Under the pieces are notes generated by a model. The model was not told the origin of the DNA. It was given only the letters and a program-made list of their open reading frames with translations, and searched no databases. DNA of 7,484 nt from Burkholderiaceae bacterium (GTDB lineage Bacteria > Pseudomonadota > Gammaproteobacteria > Burkholderiales > Burkholderiaceae): NCBI GenBank assembly GCA_022701965.1, contig JAKONL010000162.1:1-7484 (forward strand), given 5' to 3'. Each line of letters opens with the position of its first letter. The stretch's first letter is position 1. A program made the position numbers and the translations under genes. This document shows positions 1 through 5,967 of the stretch, piece after piece.

Positions 1-678
1 ATGGTCGACACGGTGTTGTATTTCGAGGGCGAGACCCACAGCAGCTTTCGCCTGGTGCGCGCCATCAAGAACCGCTTCGGCGCGGTCAACGAGATCGGCG
101 TCTTCGCCATGACCGAACGCGGCCTGCGCGGCGTGGCCAACCCCAGCGCCATCTTCCTCAGCCAGCACAGCGAGCCGGTGCCCGGCAGTTGCGTGCTGGT
201 GACGCTGGAAGGCACCCGGCCGATGCTGGTCGAGATCCAGGCGCTGGTCGACAACGGCGGGCCGAGCCCGCGGCGGCTGTCGGTCGGCCTCGACCGCGAC
301 CGCCTGGCGATGCTGCTGGCCGTGCTGCACCGCCACGCCGGCGTGGCCTGCATGGACCAGGACGTGTTCGTCAACGCGGTGGGTGGCGTGCGCATCAGCG
401 AGCCGGCGGCCGACCTGGCGGTGATGCTCGCCATCACGTCGAGCCTGCGCGGCAAGCCGATGCCCAAGGGCTTCATCGCGTTCGGCGAGGTCGGCCTGGC
501 CGGCGAGGTGCGGCCGGCGCCGCGCGGGCAGGAGCGGCTCAAGGAAGCGGCCAAGCTCGGCTTCAGCATCGCCGTGGTTCCGAAGGCGAACGCGCCGAAG
601 AAGCCGATCGAGGGGCTGGAGATCCACGCGGTCGAGCGGGTGGAGGAAGCCATGGACGTGGTGCGGCGCCTGCAGTGA
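1..678 (+). CDS. radA: RadA (Sms) DNA repair/recombination ATPase, C-terminal part, 5' end outside window
   Basis: RadA is a RecA-like cytoplasmic ATPase that acts like a branch-migration helicase in recombinational repair. Only the last 225 residues are present. The RadA-specific KNRFG motif is at residues 23-27 of this part, and the stretch from about residue 70 to the end matches the Lon-protease-like C-terminal domain. The ATG at base 1 is an internal methionine: family members are about 450-460 residues, so the N-terminal zinc finger and Walker A/B motifs lie to the left of the window. At the place where Lon has its catalytic serine (the SAG motif), this protein has EPAADLA, with alanine at residue 136. 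It is therefore not expected to be a protease, as is known for many RadA proteins. The stop codon is TGA at 676-678. The next gene starts 31 bases later on the same strand. Confidence 0.96.
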   Translation: MVDTVLYFEGETHSSFRLVRAIKNRFGAVNEIGVFAMTERGLRGVANPSAIFLSQHSEPVPGSCVLVTLEGTRPMLVEIQALVDNGGPSPRRLSVGLDRDRLAMLLAVLHRHAGVACMDQDVFVNAVGGVRISEPAADLAVMLAITSSLRGKPMPKGFIAFGEVGLAGEVRPAPRGQERLKEAAKLGFSIAVVPKANAPKKPIEGLEIHAVERVEEAMDVVRRLQ

Positions 679-702
679 GGCACCCGCGCCCCGGGCGACA
701 AT
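675..702 (+). promoter_or_regulatory. Candidate promoter giving a leaderless or near-leaderless transcript
   Basis: The hexamer GACAAT at 697-702 resembles a sigma-70 -10 element and ends 7 bases before the ATG at 710. Transcription would then start at or next to the start codon. A poor -35 match (GTGAGG, 675-680) overlaps the radA stop codon with a 16-base spacer. No Shine-Dalgarno sequence is visible before the ATG. The hexamer also sits in a short inverted repeat (GGCGA-CAA-TCGCC, 694-706). This is inferred from the pattern only. Confidence 0.25.
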
Positions 703-709
703 CGCCGAC

Positions 710-1123
710 ATGAAATTTCAGAAAGTCCTGGTGCCGCTGGGTGGCCTCGTGCTGCTCGGCTTCGCCTATCGCAGCTACGGATGGGCCGGCGTCGCCCTGG
801 TGTCCGGCGCCATCGTGATGTTCCTGCTGATGCACTTCAACCGCACGATGCAGGCGCTCAAGCGCGCGTCCGGCCGGCCGATCGGCTATGTCGGCAGCGC
901 AGTGATGCTGAATGCCAAGCTGAAGAAGGGCGTGACGCTGCTGCACGTCATCGCGCTGACCCGCGCGCTCGGCGAACTGCGCTCGCCGAAGGACCAGCAG
1001 CCCGAGCACTATCGCTGGACCGACGGCGGCGATTCGTATGTCGACGCGGTGTTCGACGGCGGCAAGCTCCAGAGCTGGGAGCTGGTGCGGCCGGAGCCTT
1101 CGGAGGCGCCGCGCCGCGTCTAG
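710..1123 (+). CDS. Small membrane protein of unknown function, of a family often labelled 'glycerate kinase' in Burkholderiales
   Basis: This 137-residue protein has two N-terminal hydrophobic segments (about residues 5-20 and 24-43), which probably form a membrane hairpin. A soluble C-terminal domain of about 90 residues follows, containing RPIGYVGSAVMLNAKLKKG (about residues 57-75) and ending in a charged tail. I recall close relatives in Comamonadaceae that carry the product name 'glycerate kinase'. The sequence does not support that name: true glycerate kinases are about 370-430 residues or more, and I see no nucleotide-binding motif here. The conserved C-terminal part suggests a folded domain, but I cannot assign a function. 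The gene lies 31 bases after radA and converges on rdgC with a 13-base gap. The ATG at 710 is the only sensible start; the Met is directly followed by the hydrophobic region. No Shine-Dalgarno sequence is visible. Confidence 0.85.
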   Translation: MKFQKVLVPLGGLVLLGFAYRSYGWAGVALVSGAIVMFLLMHFNRTMQALKRASGRPIGYVGSAVMLNAKLKKGVTLLHVIALTRALGELRSPKDQQPEHYRWTDGGDSYVDAVFDGGKLQSWELVRPEPSEAPRRV

Positions 1124-1136
1124 CGGCCGGGACCGG

Positions 1137-2117
1137 TCAGAACGGCGCGCCGTCCGATTCGGCCGGCGCCTTCGCCGCAGCCACCGTCTTCTCCATCGAC
1201 TCCGCGATCGCCGCCGTCAGCGCGGCCTCGCCGCCCAGCGCCTCCAGCAGTTCCGGCACCAGCTGGCCGAGCTCGCCGGTCGCGATCGCCGCGTCGGCGT
1301 CGAAGTTGTCTTCCTTCTTCGACGAGCCCGACGCGCTGTCGGTGCCTTCGAGGAACACGATCTTCCTGATCTGCATGGCCTCGCTGAGCTCGAAGGACAC
1401 GCGGTCGTCCCAGGTCATGGCCAGGCGGGTGGGGCGCTTGCCGTCGGCGATGTGCTGGCGCACCTCGTCGATGTCGAGCGCGTGCTTGGCGTAGCGCACC
1501 ACCGACTTCGACTCGTCGGTCGCCTTGAGTTCGCAGTCGCGGTCGATCGTGAAGCCGGCCGGCGGCTCCTGCGAGGTGAGCCATTCGGCCATCGCGGCGG
1601 CCGGCTCGATGCGCGTGTTGACCTGCGCCACCGCGAAGCCGTCGAGCGACTTCACCAGCGCCGTCACCACCTCGTCGGCACGTGCCGCGTTCGACGCGTT
1701 GACCACCAGCCGGCGCTCGGCCGGGTCGATCCACACCGCGATGCGCGCGTGGCGGGTGAAGGCCATCGGCAGCAGCTCGTGGGTGACGTCCTCCTTGAGT
1801 TCCTTCTTCTCCTTCTTGCCGGGCTTGCGGCCGGTCGTCGCCTCGATCTGCGCGCAGCGCTCGTCGACCTTGCGGCGCACCACCGAACCCGGCAGCGACT
1901 TGACCTCGACCATGTATTCCAGGATCCACTGGCCGCCCACGGACTCGATCAGCAGTCCGTTCTCCTCGCCGCGCGGGCCGACCCAGCCGGCGGACTTCTC
2001 CTGCGAGGGCGTGCAGGGCACGAAGCGCTGCGATCCCAGGCCTTCCTCGGCGTCCGTGAGCGACTGCGACCACGAAGCCTCGATGCGATAGACGATGACG
2101 TTCTTGAATGCTGACAC
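1137..2117 (-). CDS. rdgC: Recombination-associated protein RdgC
   Basis: RdgC is a nucleoid-associated protein that forms a ring-shaped dimer around double-stranded DNA and limits RecA activity. The 326-residue product begins MSAFKNVIVYRIEASW, matching the RdgC N-terminal signature (FKN-x-x-VYR). It contains LLPMAFTRHARIAVWID near the middle (compare LLPRAFSRFSQTMMWID in E. coli) and keeps the family C-terminal stretch TGELGQLVPELLEALGGE. It is slightly longer than the 303-residue E. coli protein because of an Ala/Glu-rich tail (about the last 25 residues). I chose the GTG at 2117: it places the FKN motif exactly at the N terminus and has an AAGGG ribosome-binding site (2123-2127) five bases upstream. 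A longer open frame exists upstream, but it runs over the divergent spacer and into ilvE, and its residues are not RdgC-like. The gene is divergent from ilvE and ends 13 bases from the convergent small membrane gene. Confidence 0.95.
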   Translation of the reverse strand: MSAFKNVIVYRIEASWSQSLTDAEEGLGSQRFVPCTPSQEKSAGWVGPRGEENGLLIESVGGQWILEYMVEVKSLPGSVVRRKVDERCAQIEATTGRKPGKKEKKELKEDVTHELLPMAFTRHARIAVWIDPAERRLVVNASNAARADEVVTALVKSLDGFAVAQVNTRIEPAAAMAEWLTSQEPPAGFTIDRDCELKATDESKSVVRYAKHALDIDEVRQHIADGKRPTRLAMTWDDRVSFELSEAMQIRKIVFLEGTDSASGSSKKEDNFDADAAIATGELGQLVPELLEALGGEAALTAAIAESMEKTVAAAKAPAESDGAPF

Positions 2118-2122
2118 TGAAA

Positions 2123-2127
2123 CCCTT
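2123..2127 (-). promoter_or_regulatory. Ribosome-binding site of rdgC, which decides the GTG start
   Basis: On the minus strand AAGGG lies 5 bases before the GTG start codon (2117-2115). It supports GTG over the in-frame upstream starts. Confidence 0.7.
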
Positions 2128-2154
2128 CGATGCGATCGGTTGGCAAAACCGCTC

Positions 2155-2183
2155 ATTGTCGGTGCGCCGGACAGCGGTGTCGC
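2155..2183 (-). promoter_or_regulatory. Candidate promoter for rdgC
   Basis: On the minus strand GCGACA (2183-2178, 4 of 6 to TTGACA) and GACAAT (2160-2155, 4 of 6 to TATAAT) are separated by 17 bases. This predicts a start near 2148 and a leader of about 30 bases. It is a consensus match by eye in GC-rich DNA, so confidence is low. Confidence 0.3.
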
Positions 2184-2185
2184 CG

Positions 2186-2191
2186 TAAAAT
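2186..2191 (+). promoter_or_regulatory. Candidate -10 element for ilvE
   Basis: TAAAAT (5 of 6 to TATAAT) lies in the divergent spacer and predicts a start near 2198 with a leader of roughly 74 bases before ilvE. No good -35 lies at 16-18 bases upstream (for example TGCGCC at 2163-2168), so an activator or another start is possible. Confidence 0.3.
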
Positions 2192-2202
2192 CGAAAGCCT
2201 TT

Positions 2203-2212
2203 GCGACGTCGC
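2203..2212. repeat. Perfect 10-base palindrome GCGACGTCGC in the ilvE leader
   Basis: The palindrome lies 11 bases after the candidate -10 element of ilvE, near the predicted transcription start. It could be an operator half-site pair or chance in GC-rich DNA. I recognise no specific regulator. Confidence 0.35.
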
Positions 2213-2260
2213 CCCGACGCTCGCCTGCGCAATCCCGCGGCAGTGTCGCCGCCCCCGAAC

Positions 2261-2265
2261 AAGGA
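2261..2265 (+). promoter_or_regulatory. Ribosome-binding site of ilvE
   Basis: AAGGA lies 6 bases before the ATG at 2272. It selects that start over the longer open frame beginning at 2095, which would overlap the rdgC start. Confidence 0.8.
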
Positions 2266-2271
2266 CCAAGA

Positions 2272-3225
2272 ATGAGCGTGTTACCCCCTTCGCTGGACGA
2301 CCGCGACGGCAAGATCTGGATGGACGGCGAGCTCGTGGAATGGCGCGACGCCAAGGTCCACGTGCTCTCCCATACGCTGCACTACGGCTGCGGCGCCTTC
2401 GAGGGCGTGCGCGCCTACAAGACGGCCGACGGCAGCACTGCGATCTTCCGGCTCGAGGAACACACCGAGCGCCTCTTCAACAGCGCCAAGATCCTGCGCA
2501 TGAAGCTGCCCTTCACCAAGGAGGAGCTCAACGAGGCCCAGAAGCTGGTCGTGCGGGAGAACAAGCTCGAGAGCTGCTACCTGCGTCCGCTGGTCTGGAT
2601 CGGCTCCGAGAAGCTCGGCGTCAGCCCGCGCGGCAACACCATCCACGCGATGGTCGCCGCCTGGGCCTGGGGCGCGTACCTGGGCGAGGAGGGCCTGCGC
2701 CGCGGCATCCGCGTGAAGACCTCCAGCTACACCCGCCACCACGTCAACATCACCATGACGCAGGCCAAGGCGGTCAGCAACTACACCAACTCGATCCTGG
2801 CCAACATGGAGGCGCTCGACGACGGCTACGACGAGGCGCTGCTGCTCGACGCGAGCGGCTTCGTCTCCGAAGGCGCGGGCGAGAACGTGTTCGTGGTCAA
2901 GGGCGGCGTGGTCTACACGCCCGACCTGTCGGCCGGCGCGCTCAACGGCATCACGCGCAACACCATCTTGCACATCTGCAAGGATCTGGGCATCGAGCTC
3001 GTGCAGAAGCGCATCACGCGCGACGAGGTCTACATCGCCGACGAGGCGTTCTTCACCGGCACGGCGGCCGAGGTCACGCCGATCCGCGAGCTCGACCGCA
3101 TCGAGATCGGCAACCGCGGCGATGGCGGCTCGCGCGGCCCGGTCACCGAGAAGATCCAGAGCGCGTTCTTCGATATCGTCAACGGCAGGAATCCCCAGTA
3201 CGCCCACTGGCTCTCGAAGGTCTGA
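2272..3225 (+). CDS. ilvE: Branched-chain amino acid aminotransferase
   Basis: This PLP enzyme moves the amino group between glutamate and the 2-oxo acids of leucine, isoleucine and valine. It catalyses the last step of their synthesis and the first step of their breakdown, in the cytoplasm. The 317-residue product has the fold-type IV (class IV aminotransferase) features. HYGCGAFEGVRAY is at about residues 37-49, and the Schiff-base lysine is K166 in QAKAVSNYTNS. SEGAGENVFVV spans 199-209, where E200 aligns with a cofactor-contacting glutamate in E. coli IlvE. The phosphate-binding FTGTAAEVTPI is at about 261-271. Length is normal (E. coli about 309). The motif set and the GAFEG/YLRPLVW segments favour IlvE over D-amino-acid transaminase or aminodeoxychorismate lyase. 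The start is set by AAGGA 6 bases upstream. The gene is divergent from rdgC, and a zinc-finger gene follows after 14 bases, probably in the same transcript. Confidence 0.96.
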   Translation: MSVLPPSLDDRDGKIWMDGELVEWRDAKVHVLSHTLHYGCGAFEGVRAYKTADGSTAIFRLEEHTERLFNSAKILRMKLPFTKEELNEAQKLVVRENKLESCYLRPLVWIGSEKLGVSPRGNTIHAMVAAWAWGAYLGEEGLRRGIRVKTSSYTRHHVNITMTQAKAVSNYTNSILANMEALDDGYDEALLLDASGFVSEGAGENVFVVKGGVVYTPDLSAGALNGITRNTILHICKDLGIELVQKRITRDEVYIADEAFFTGTAAEVTPIRELDRIEIGNRGDGGSRGPVTEKIQSAFFDIVNGRNPQYAHWLSKV

Positions 3226-3239
3226 GCGGCATCCACACC

Positions 3240-3473
3240 ATGACTTCCCCCACGCAAGCCGACCTCAAGAGCAACGCCGTCGTCGAACTCCTCGGCGTCG
3301 ACCTCAACAGCCAGGGCGGCGTCTACTGCCCGAACCCCAAGGCCGACATGAAGCTCTGGAACACCCATCCCAAGGTGTACCTCCACATCGCCCAGACCGG
3401 CGAGTCCAAGTGCCCGTACTGCGGCACCGTCTACCGCCTCAAGGCCGGCGAGACCGCATCCCACCGCCACTGA
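3240..3473 (+). CDS. Zinc-finger protein of the zf-CHCC family (NDUFS6-like)
   Basis: This 77-residue cytoplasmic protein carries the zf-CHCC pattern. The likely zinc ligands are C30 (VYCPNP), H43 (THPKVYLHI), C58 and C61 (CPYCGTVY). The HPKVY...C-x-x-C core is the same as in mitochondrial NDUFS6, the small zinc-binding accessory subunit of complex I, but this gene is not near any nuo gene in the window. The bacterial role is not established to my knowledge. It starts 14 bases after the ilvE stop with no clear Shine-Dalgarno sequence, so translation may depend on coupling to ilvE. Linkage of ilvE with such a zinc-finger gene is familiar in Burkholderiales (from memory). Its last 11 codons overlap the 3' end of the opposite-strand ligase gene by 35 bases. 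Confidence 0.9.
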   Translation: MTSPTQADLKSNAVVELLGVDLNSQGGVYCPNPKADMKLWNTHPKVYLHIAQTGESKCPYCGTVYRLKAGETASHRH

Positions 3474-4743
3474 GTCCGCCGCCGGGCCCGGGCGACTCTG
3501 GCTCCGGCGCCGCGGCCGCCCATCGTCGCGGCAGCACGCCCTGCCAGGGCGATCCCGGCTCCAGCGCGAGCCGCAGGTAGACGAAGCTCACCCACAGCAG
3601 GCTGAGTCCGATCTGCGCATCGCGCATCGCCGAATTCACGCTGGTCGCGACCGTCATCACCAGGATCGCGACGAAACCCATCCGGCCGGCGAGATCGGCA
3701 CGCTTCCAGCACTGCCAGAGTCCGGCCAGAAGGATGACCGCCAGCGTGAGCGCGCCGGGCACGCCGCCCTGCGCTCCCATCCACAGGAAGTCGTTGTGCG
3801 GCATGTTGTAGTTGGCCAGCAGGGCCGGGCCACGCAGGTGCCACTGCGCGGTCCAGCCGCCGATGCCCCAGCCGGCGAATGGCCGGTCGACCATCATGCG
3901 CGCGGTGTCGCGGTACATGTAGTAGCGCACCACCCAGCTGCCTTCGGAAACCGCGCCGGCCTGCGCCGATTCGAGTTCCTGCACGCCGAGCTCGACCTTC
4001 TGCTGCACGCTCGGCGACTGCCACAGCGCCGCGCCCGCGACCGTCGCGCCCAGCACCAGCGCCAGCGCCAGCGGACGCAGCTGCCTGCGCCACTGGTGGA
4101 CGCAGGCGGCAGGCACCGCGACCAGCAGCGCCAGCAGCGAGGTGCGCGAGATCAGCCACAGCGCGACGATCAGTCCGGTGATCGCCGTCACCGCGAAGGC
4201 GCCCAGTGCCAGCCGCAGAGAGTGCCGGCCCCTCAGGTCGAACTGCGCCAGGCCGGTCACCGCGCCGGTCGCGCCGAGCAGCGCGAAAAGCAGCGCGTTG
4301 TTGATCGATTTGTTGCCTTCGACCTCCAGCGTCGCGCGCCAGGGCGCCCACAGCGGAAAGCCGACCGTGCGGTGGAGCAGGACGATGGCGATGCTGAAGA
4401 ACGCGATCACGAGGAAGCCGCGCACCGACGCGGCGGCCTCGTCGCGGGTGAGCGAGAGCGCCATCAGCATCGTCAGCGCGATACGCATGCCGTGCCAGAG
4501 GTTGGACGGCGTCTGCGGATAGTGCGGCCCGACGGCCAGCACCACGAGTGTCCAGGCGACGTACGCGACGACCGGCCACCACAGCGGCGAGGCACGCACG
4601 CGCGCCATGCGTTCGCGCAGGTGGCCGGCGGCTGCGAGCGAGGCGAGGAGAAGGAGCGCGGCGAGGTAGTTGACGCCGACCGGCGCGAACACCGCCAGCC
4701 CCCAGAACATGGCCGCTGGGCCGACGAAATGCGATCTCTGCAT
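3439..4743 (-). CDS. O-antigen ligase / Wzy_C-family membrane protein (WaaL-type)
   Basis: This is a 434-residue multi-pass inner-membrane protein with about 10-12 hydrophobic segments (for example around residues 9-38, 55-72, 108-125, 147-165, 178-216, 224-241, 322-344, 354-371, 378-394). A large, probably periplasmic loop spans about 242-315. At H316 it matches the WaaL pattern H-[NSQ]-x9-G-x-x-G exactly (HNDFLWMGAQGGVPG), and it has a conserved-type arginine in LISRTSLL (R200) and GWGIGG at 291-296. Members join O-antigen or other undecaprenyl-linked glycans to lipid A core, or act on exopolysaccharide, teichuronic-type or protein acceptors; the acceptor cannot be told from sequence. Wzy polymerase is a less likely alternative. 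The ATG at 4743 lies 14 bases after the histidine kinase stop, and no strong Shine-Dalgarno sequence is visible. The Pro/Gly-rich tail (about 395-434) overlaps the convergent zinc-finger gene. It is probably co-transcribed with the two-component genes. Confidence 0.88.
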   Translation of the reverse strand: MQRSHFVGPAAMFWGLAVFAPVGVNYLAALLLLASLAAAGHLRERMARVRASPLWWPVVAYVAWTLVVLAVGPHYPQTPSNLWHGMRIALTMLMALSLTRDEAAASVRGFLVIAFFSIAIVLLHRTVGFPLWAPWRATLEVEGNKSINNALLFALLGATGAVTGLAQFDLRGRHSLRLALGAFAVTAITGLIVALWLISRTSLLALLVAVPAACVHQWRRQLRPLALALVLGATVAGAALWQSPSVQQKVELGVQELESAQAGAVSEGSWVVRYYMYRDTARMMVDRPFAGWGIGGWTAQWHLRGPALLANYNMPHNDFLWMGAQGGVPGALTLAVILLAGLWQCWKRADLAGRMGFVAILVMTVATSVNSAMRDAQIGLSLLWVSFVYLRLALEPGSPWQGVLPRRWAAAAPEPESPGPGGGLSGGGMRSRRP

Positions 4744-4754
4744 GGATGCGCGGG

Positions 4755-4784
4755 ATTTTATTCGGCGCGCTGCAGCGTGATCAC
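4755..4784 (-). promoter_or_regulatory. Possible internal promoter for the ligase gene, overlapping the kinase stop
   Basis: On the minus strand TAAAAT (4760-4755) begins with the TAA stop of the histidine kinase and ends 11 bases before the ligase ATG. A weak -35 (GTGATC, 4784-4779, 18-base spacer, 3 of 6) lies inside the kinase gene. If active, it would give a leader of only a few bases. This is a weak match only. Confidence 0.2.
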
Positions 4785-5951
4785 GAAGCTCGCGCCGCCG
4801 CCCGGGCGGTCCTCGCAGTGCACCGAGCCGCCGTGCCGCTCGGCGATGGACTTGACCAGCGCCAGCCCCAGGCCGACGCCGCCGTTGCGCTCGCTGGCGC
4901 CCGGCAGGCGGTAGAACGGCTCGAAGATGCGCTCGCGCAGCGCGGCTGGCACGCCCGGTCCGCGGTCGTCGACCCGGATGCGCGCGACGCGGTCGGTCGC
5001 CTCCAGCTGCACCGAGATCTCGCCCGCGCCGTAGCGGCGTGCGTTCTCCAGCAGGTTGCGGATCGCGCGGCGCAGCAGGCGGGAGACGCCCTGCACCGTG
5101 AGCGCGGCGTTGTCGGTGCCCGCGCGCAGGTCGAGTTCGGCATCGACGCGCGCGCATTCCTCGGCGCACAGGCCGGTCAGGTCGACCGCCTCGATCGTGC
5201 CCATGTCGGCCTCGCTCGCGTCGAGCCGGCTGGCCAGCAGGATCTCGTCGATCAGCTGGTCGAGCTCGCCGATGTTGCGGGCGATCTCGTCGCGCGCGCC
5301 GGGGCTGGGCCGGTCGCCCATCAGCTCGAGCCCCATGCGGATGCGGGTGAGCGGCGAGCGCAGTTCGTGCGACGCGTTGGCCAGGAGCGATTTGTGCGAA
5401 CGCACCAGCGTCTCGATGCGCGCGGCCGCGGCGTTGAAGCGAAGCGCCAGGTCGGCGATCTCGTCCTGGCCGTCCTCGGGGACGCGCACGGTCAGGTCGC
5501 CTTCGCCCCAGCGTTGCACGCTGCGCTGCAGCACCTCCAGCCGCTGCGTGAGCCGACGCACGATCGGGAACAGGCCGATCGCCACCGCCAGCCCGACCAG
5601 GCCCAGCAGCCAGAAGAAGCCGCTCTGCGGACGTACCCACGGCGGCGGGCCGCCGCCGCGTTCCAGGCGCGGCCCGAACTGGAGCTGGAACGCCTGTCCG
5701 TCCTTGAGCGTGATGTTGAATTCCGGCTCGCCGGTCGGGCTGCGCGTTCGCTGCGACTGGCCGACGCCGATCACGCGGTCCTGCGTGTCGCGGACCACGA
5801 CCTCGCGCGGCAGCGGAGCGCTGCGCTGCGCCTCGGCCATCTGCCAGGCCCAGCCCGCGGCCAGCGTCACCACCGCCACGCCCGCCAGCACGGCGAGCCA
5901 GATGCGCACGTAGAGATGGCGGGTGAAGAGCCGGGAGAAGGCGCCGAACAT
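4758..5951 (-). CDS. Sensor histidine kinase, RstB/CpxA-like
   Basis: This 397-residue inner-membrane kinase is the sensor partner of the upstream OmpR-family regulator. It has a first membrane segment at about 14-37, a short periplasmic sensor region at about 38-110 with a Gly/Pro-rich end (GGGPPPW), and a second membrane segment at about 111-131. A HAMP linker (about 131-183) precedes the H-box ASHELRSPLTRIR, with phospho-acceptor H195. The ATPase domain shows the N-box RNLLENARRY (298-307), G1 DDRGPGVP (328-335), F-box FEPFYR (343-348) and G2 GVGLGLALVK (358-367). All catalytic motifs are intact, so it should be active. The small periplasmic domain is not informative about the signal; the RstB/CpxA-like layout suggests an envelope or ionic cue. 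The ATG at 5951 has GGAG (5959-5962) seven bases upstream, and the gene begins 16 bases after the regulator stop. Confidence 0.95.
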   Translation of the reverse strand: MFGAFSRLFTRHLYVRIWLAVLAGVAVVTLAAGWAWQMAEAQRSAPLPREVVVRDTQDRVIGVGQSQRTRSPTGEPEFNITLKDGQAFQLQFGPRLERGGGPPPWVRPQSGFFWLLGLVGLAVAIGLFPIVRRLTQRLEVLQRSVQRWGEGDLTVRVPEDGQDEIADLALRFNAAAARIETLVRSHKSLLANASHELRSPLTRIRMGLELMGDRPSPGARDEIARNIGELDQLIDEILLASRLDASEADMGTIEAVDLTGLCAEECARVDAELDLRAGTDNAALTVQGVSRLLRRAIRNLLENARRYGAGEISVQLEATDRVARIRVDDRGPGVPAALRERIFEPFYRLPGASERNGGVGLGLALVKSIAERHGGSVHCEDRPGGGASFVITLQRAE

Positions 5952-5958
5952 CCGGTCG

Positions 5959-5962
5959 CTCC
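5959..5962 (-). promoter_or_regulatory. Ribosome-binding site of the histidine kinase
   Basis: GGAG on the minus strand lies 7 bases before the ATG at 5951, inside the 16-base gap between regulator and kinase. It supports separate initiation of the kinase on a shared transcript. Confidence 0.7.
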
Positions 5963-5967
5963 GCCCG

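Noticed and set aside
1..3. ATG at base 1 as the true start of the first gene
   Set aside because: It lies just before the KNRFG motif, about 230 residues into RadA; the ATPase half is cut off by the window edge.
1124..1138. Inverted repeat GACCGGTC between the small membrane gene and rdgC as a bidirectional terminator
   Set aside because: The 8-base palindrome has no loop and no T-run on either side; it also includes the rdgC stop.
2243..2275. Short frame GTG...TGA overlapping the ilvE start, as a possible attenuator leader peptide
   Set aside because: Only ten codons, mostly Pro and charged residues, no Leu/Val/Ile run, no ATG and no terminator-type hairpin after it.
2118..2354. N-terminal extension of RdgC in the same open frame
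   Set aside because: It would run into ilvE, is not RdgC-like in sequence, and the GTG at 2117 has a good ribosome-binding site and puts the family motif at the N terminus.
2281..3207. 308-codon minus-strand open frame opposite ilvE
   Set aside because: Antisense shadow of a highly conserved aminotransferase; low-complexity Val/Ala/Asp/Leu composition without domain features.
3480..3495. GC palindrome CCGGGCCCGG after the zinc-finger stop as a terminator
   Set aside because: No loop and no T-run follows; it lies within the coding sequence of the ligase.
3439..5640. Long 733-codon minus-strand frame suggesting a fusion of ligase with extra N-terminal sequence
   Set aside because: The part above 4743 is a second frame of the histidine kinase gene, rich in Arg/Ala/Gly with no membrane or domain features. 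The real ligase starts at 4743, after the kinase stop.
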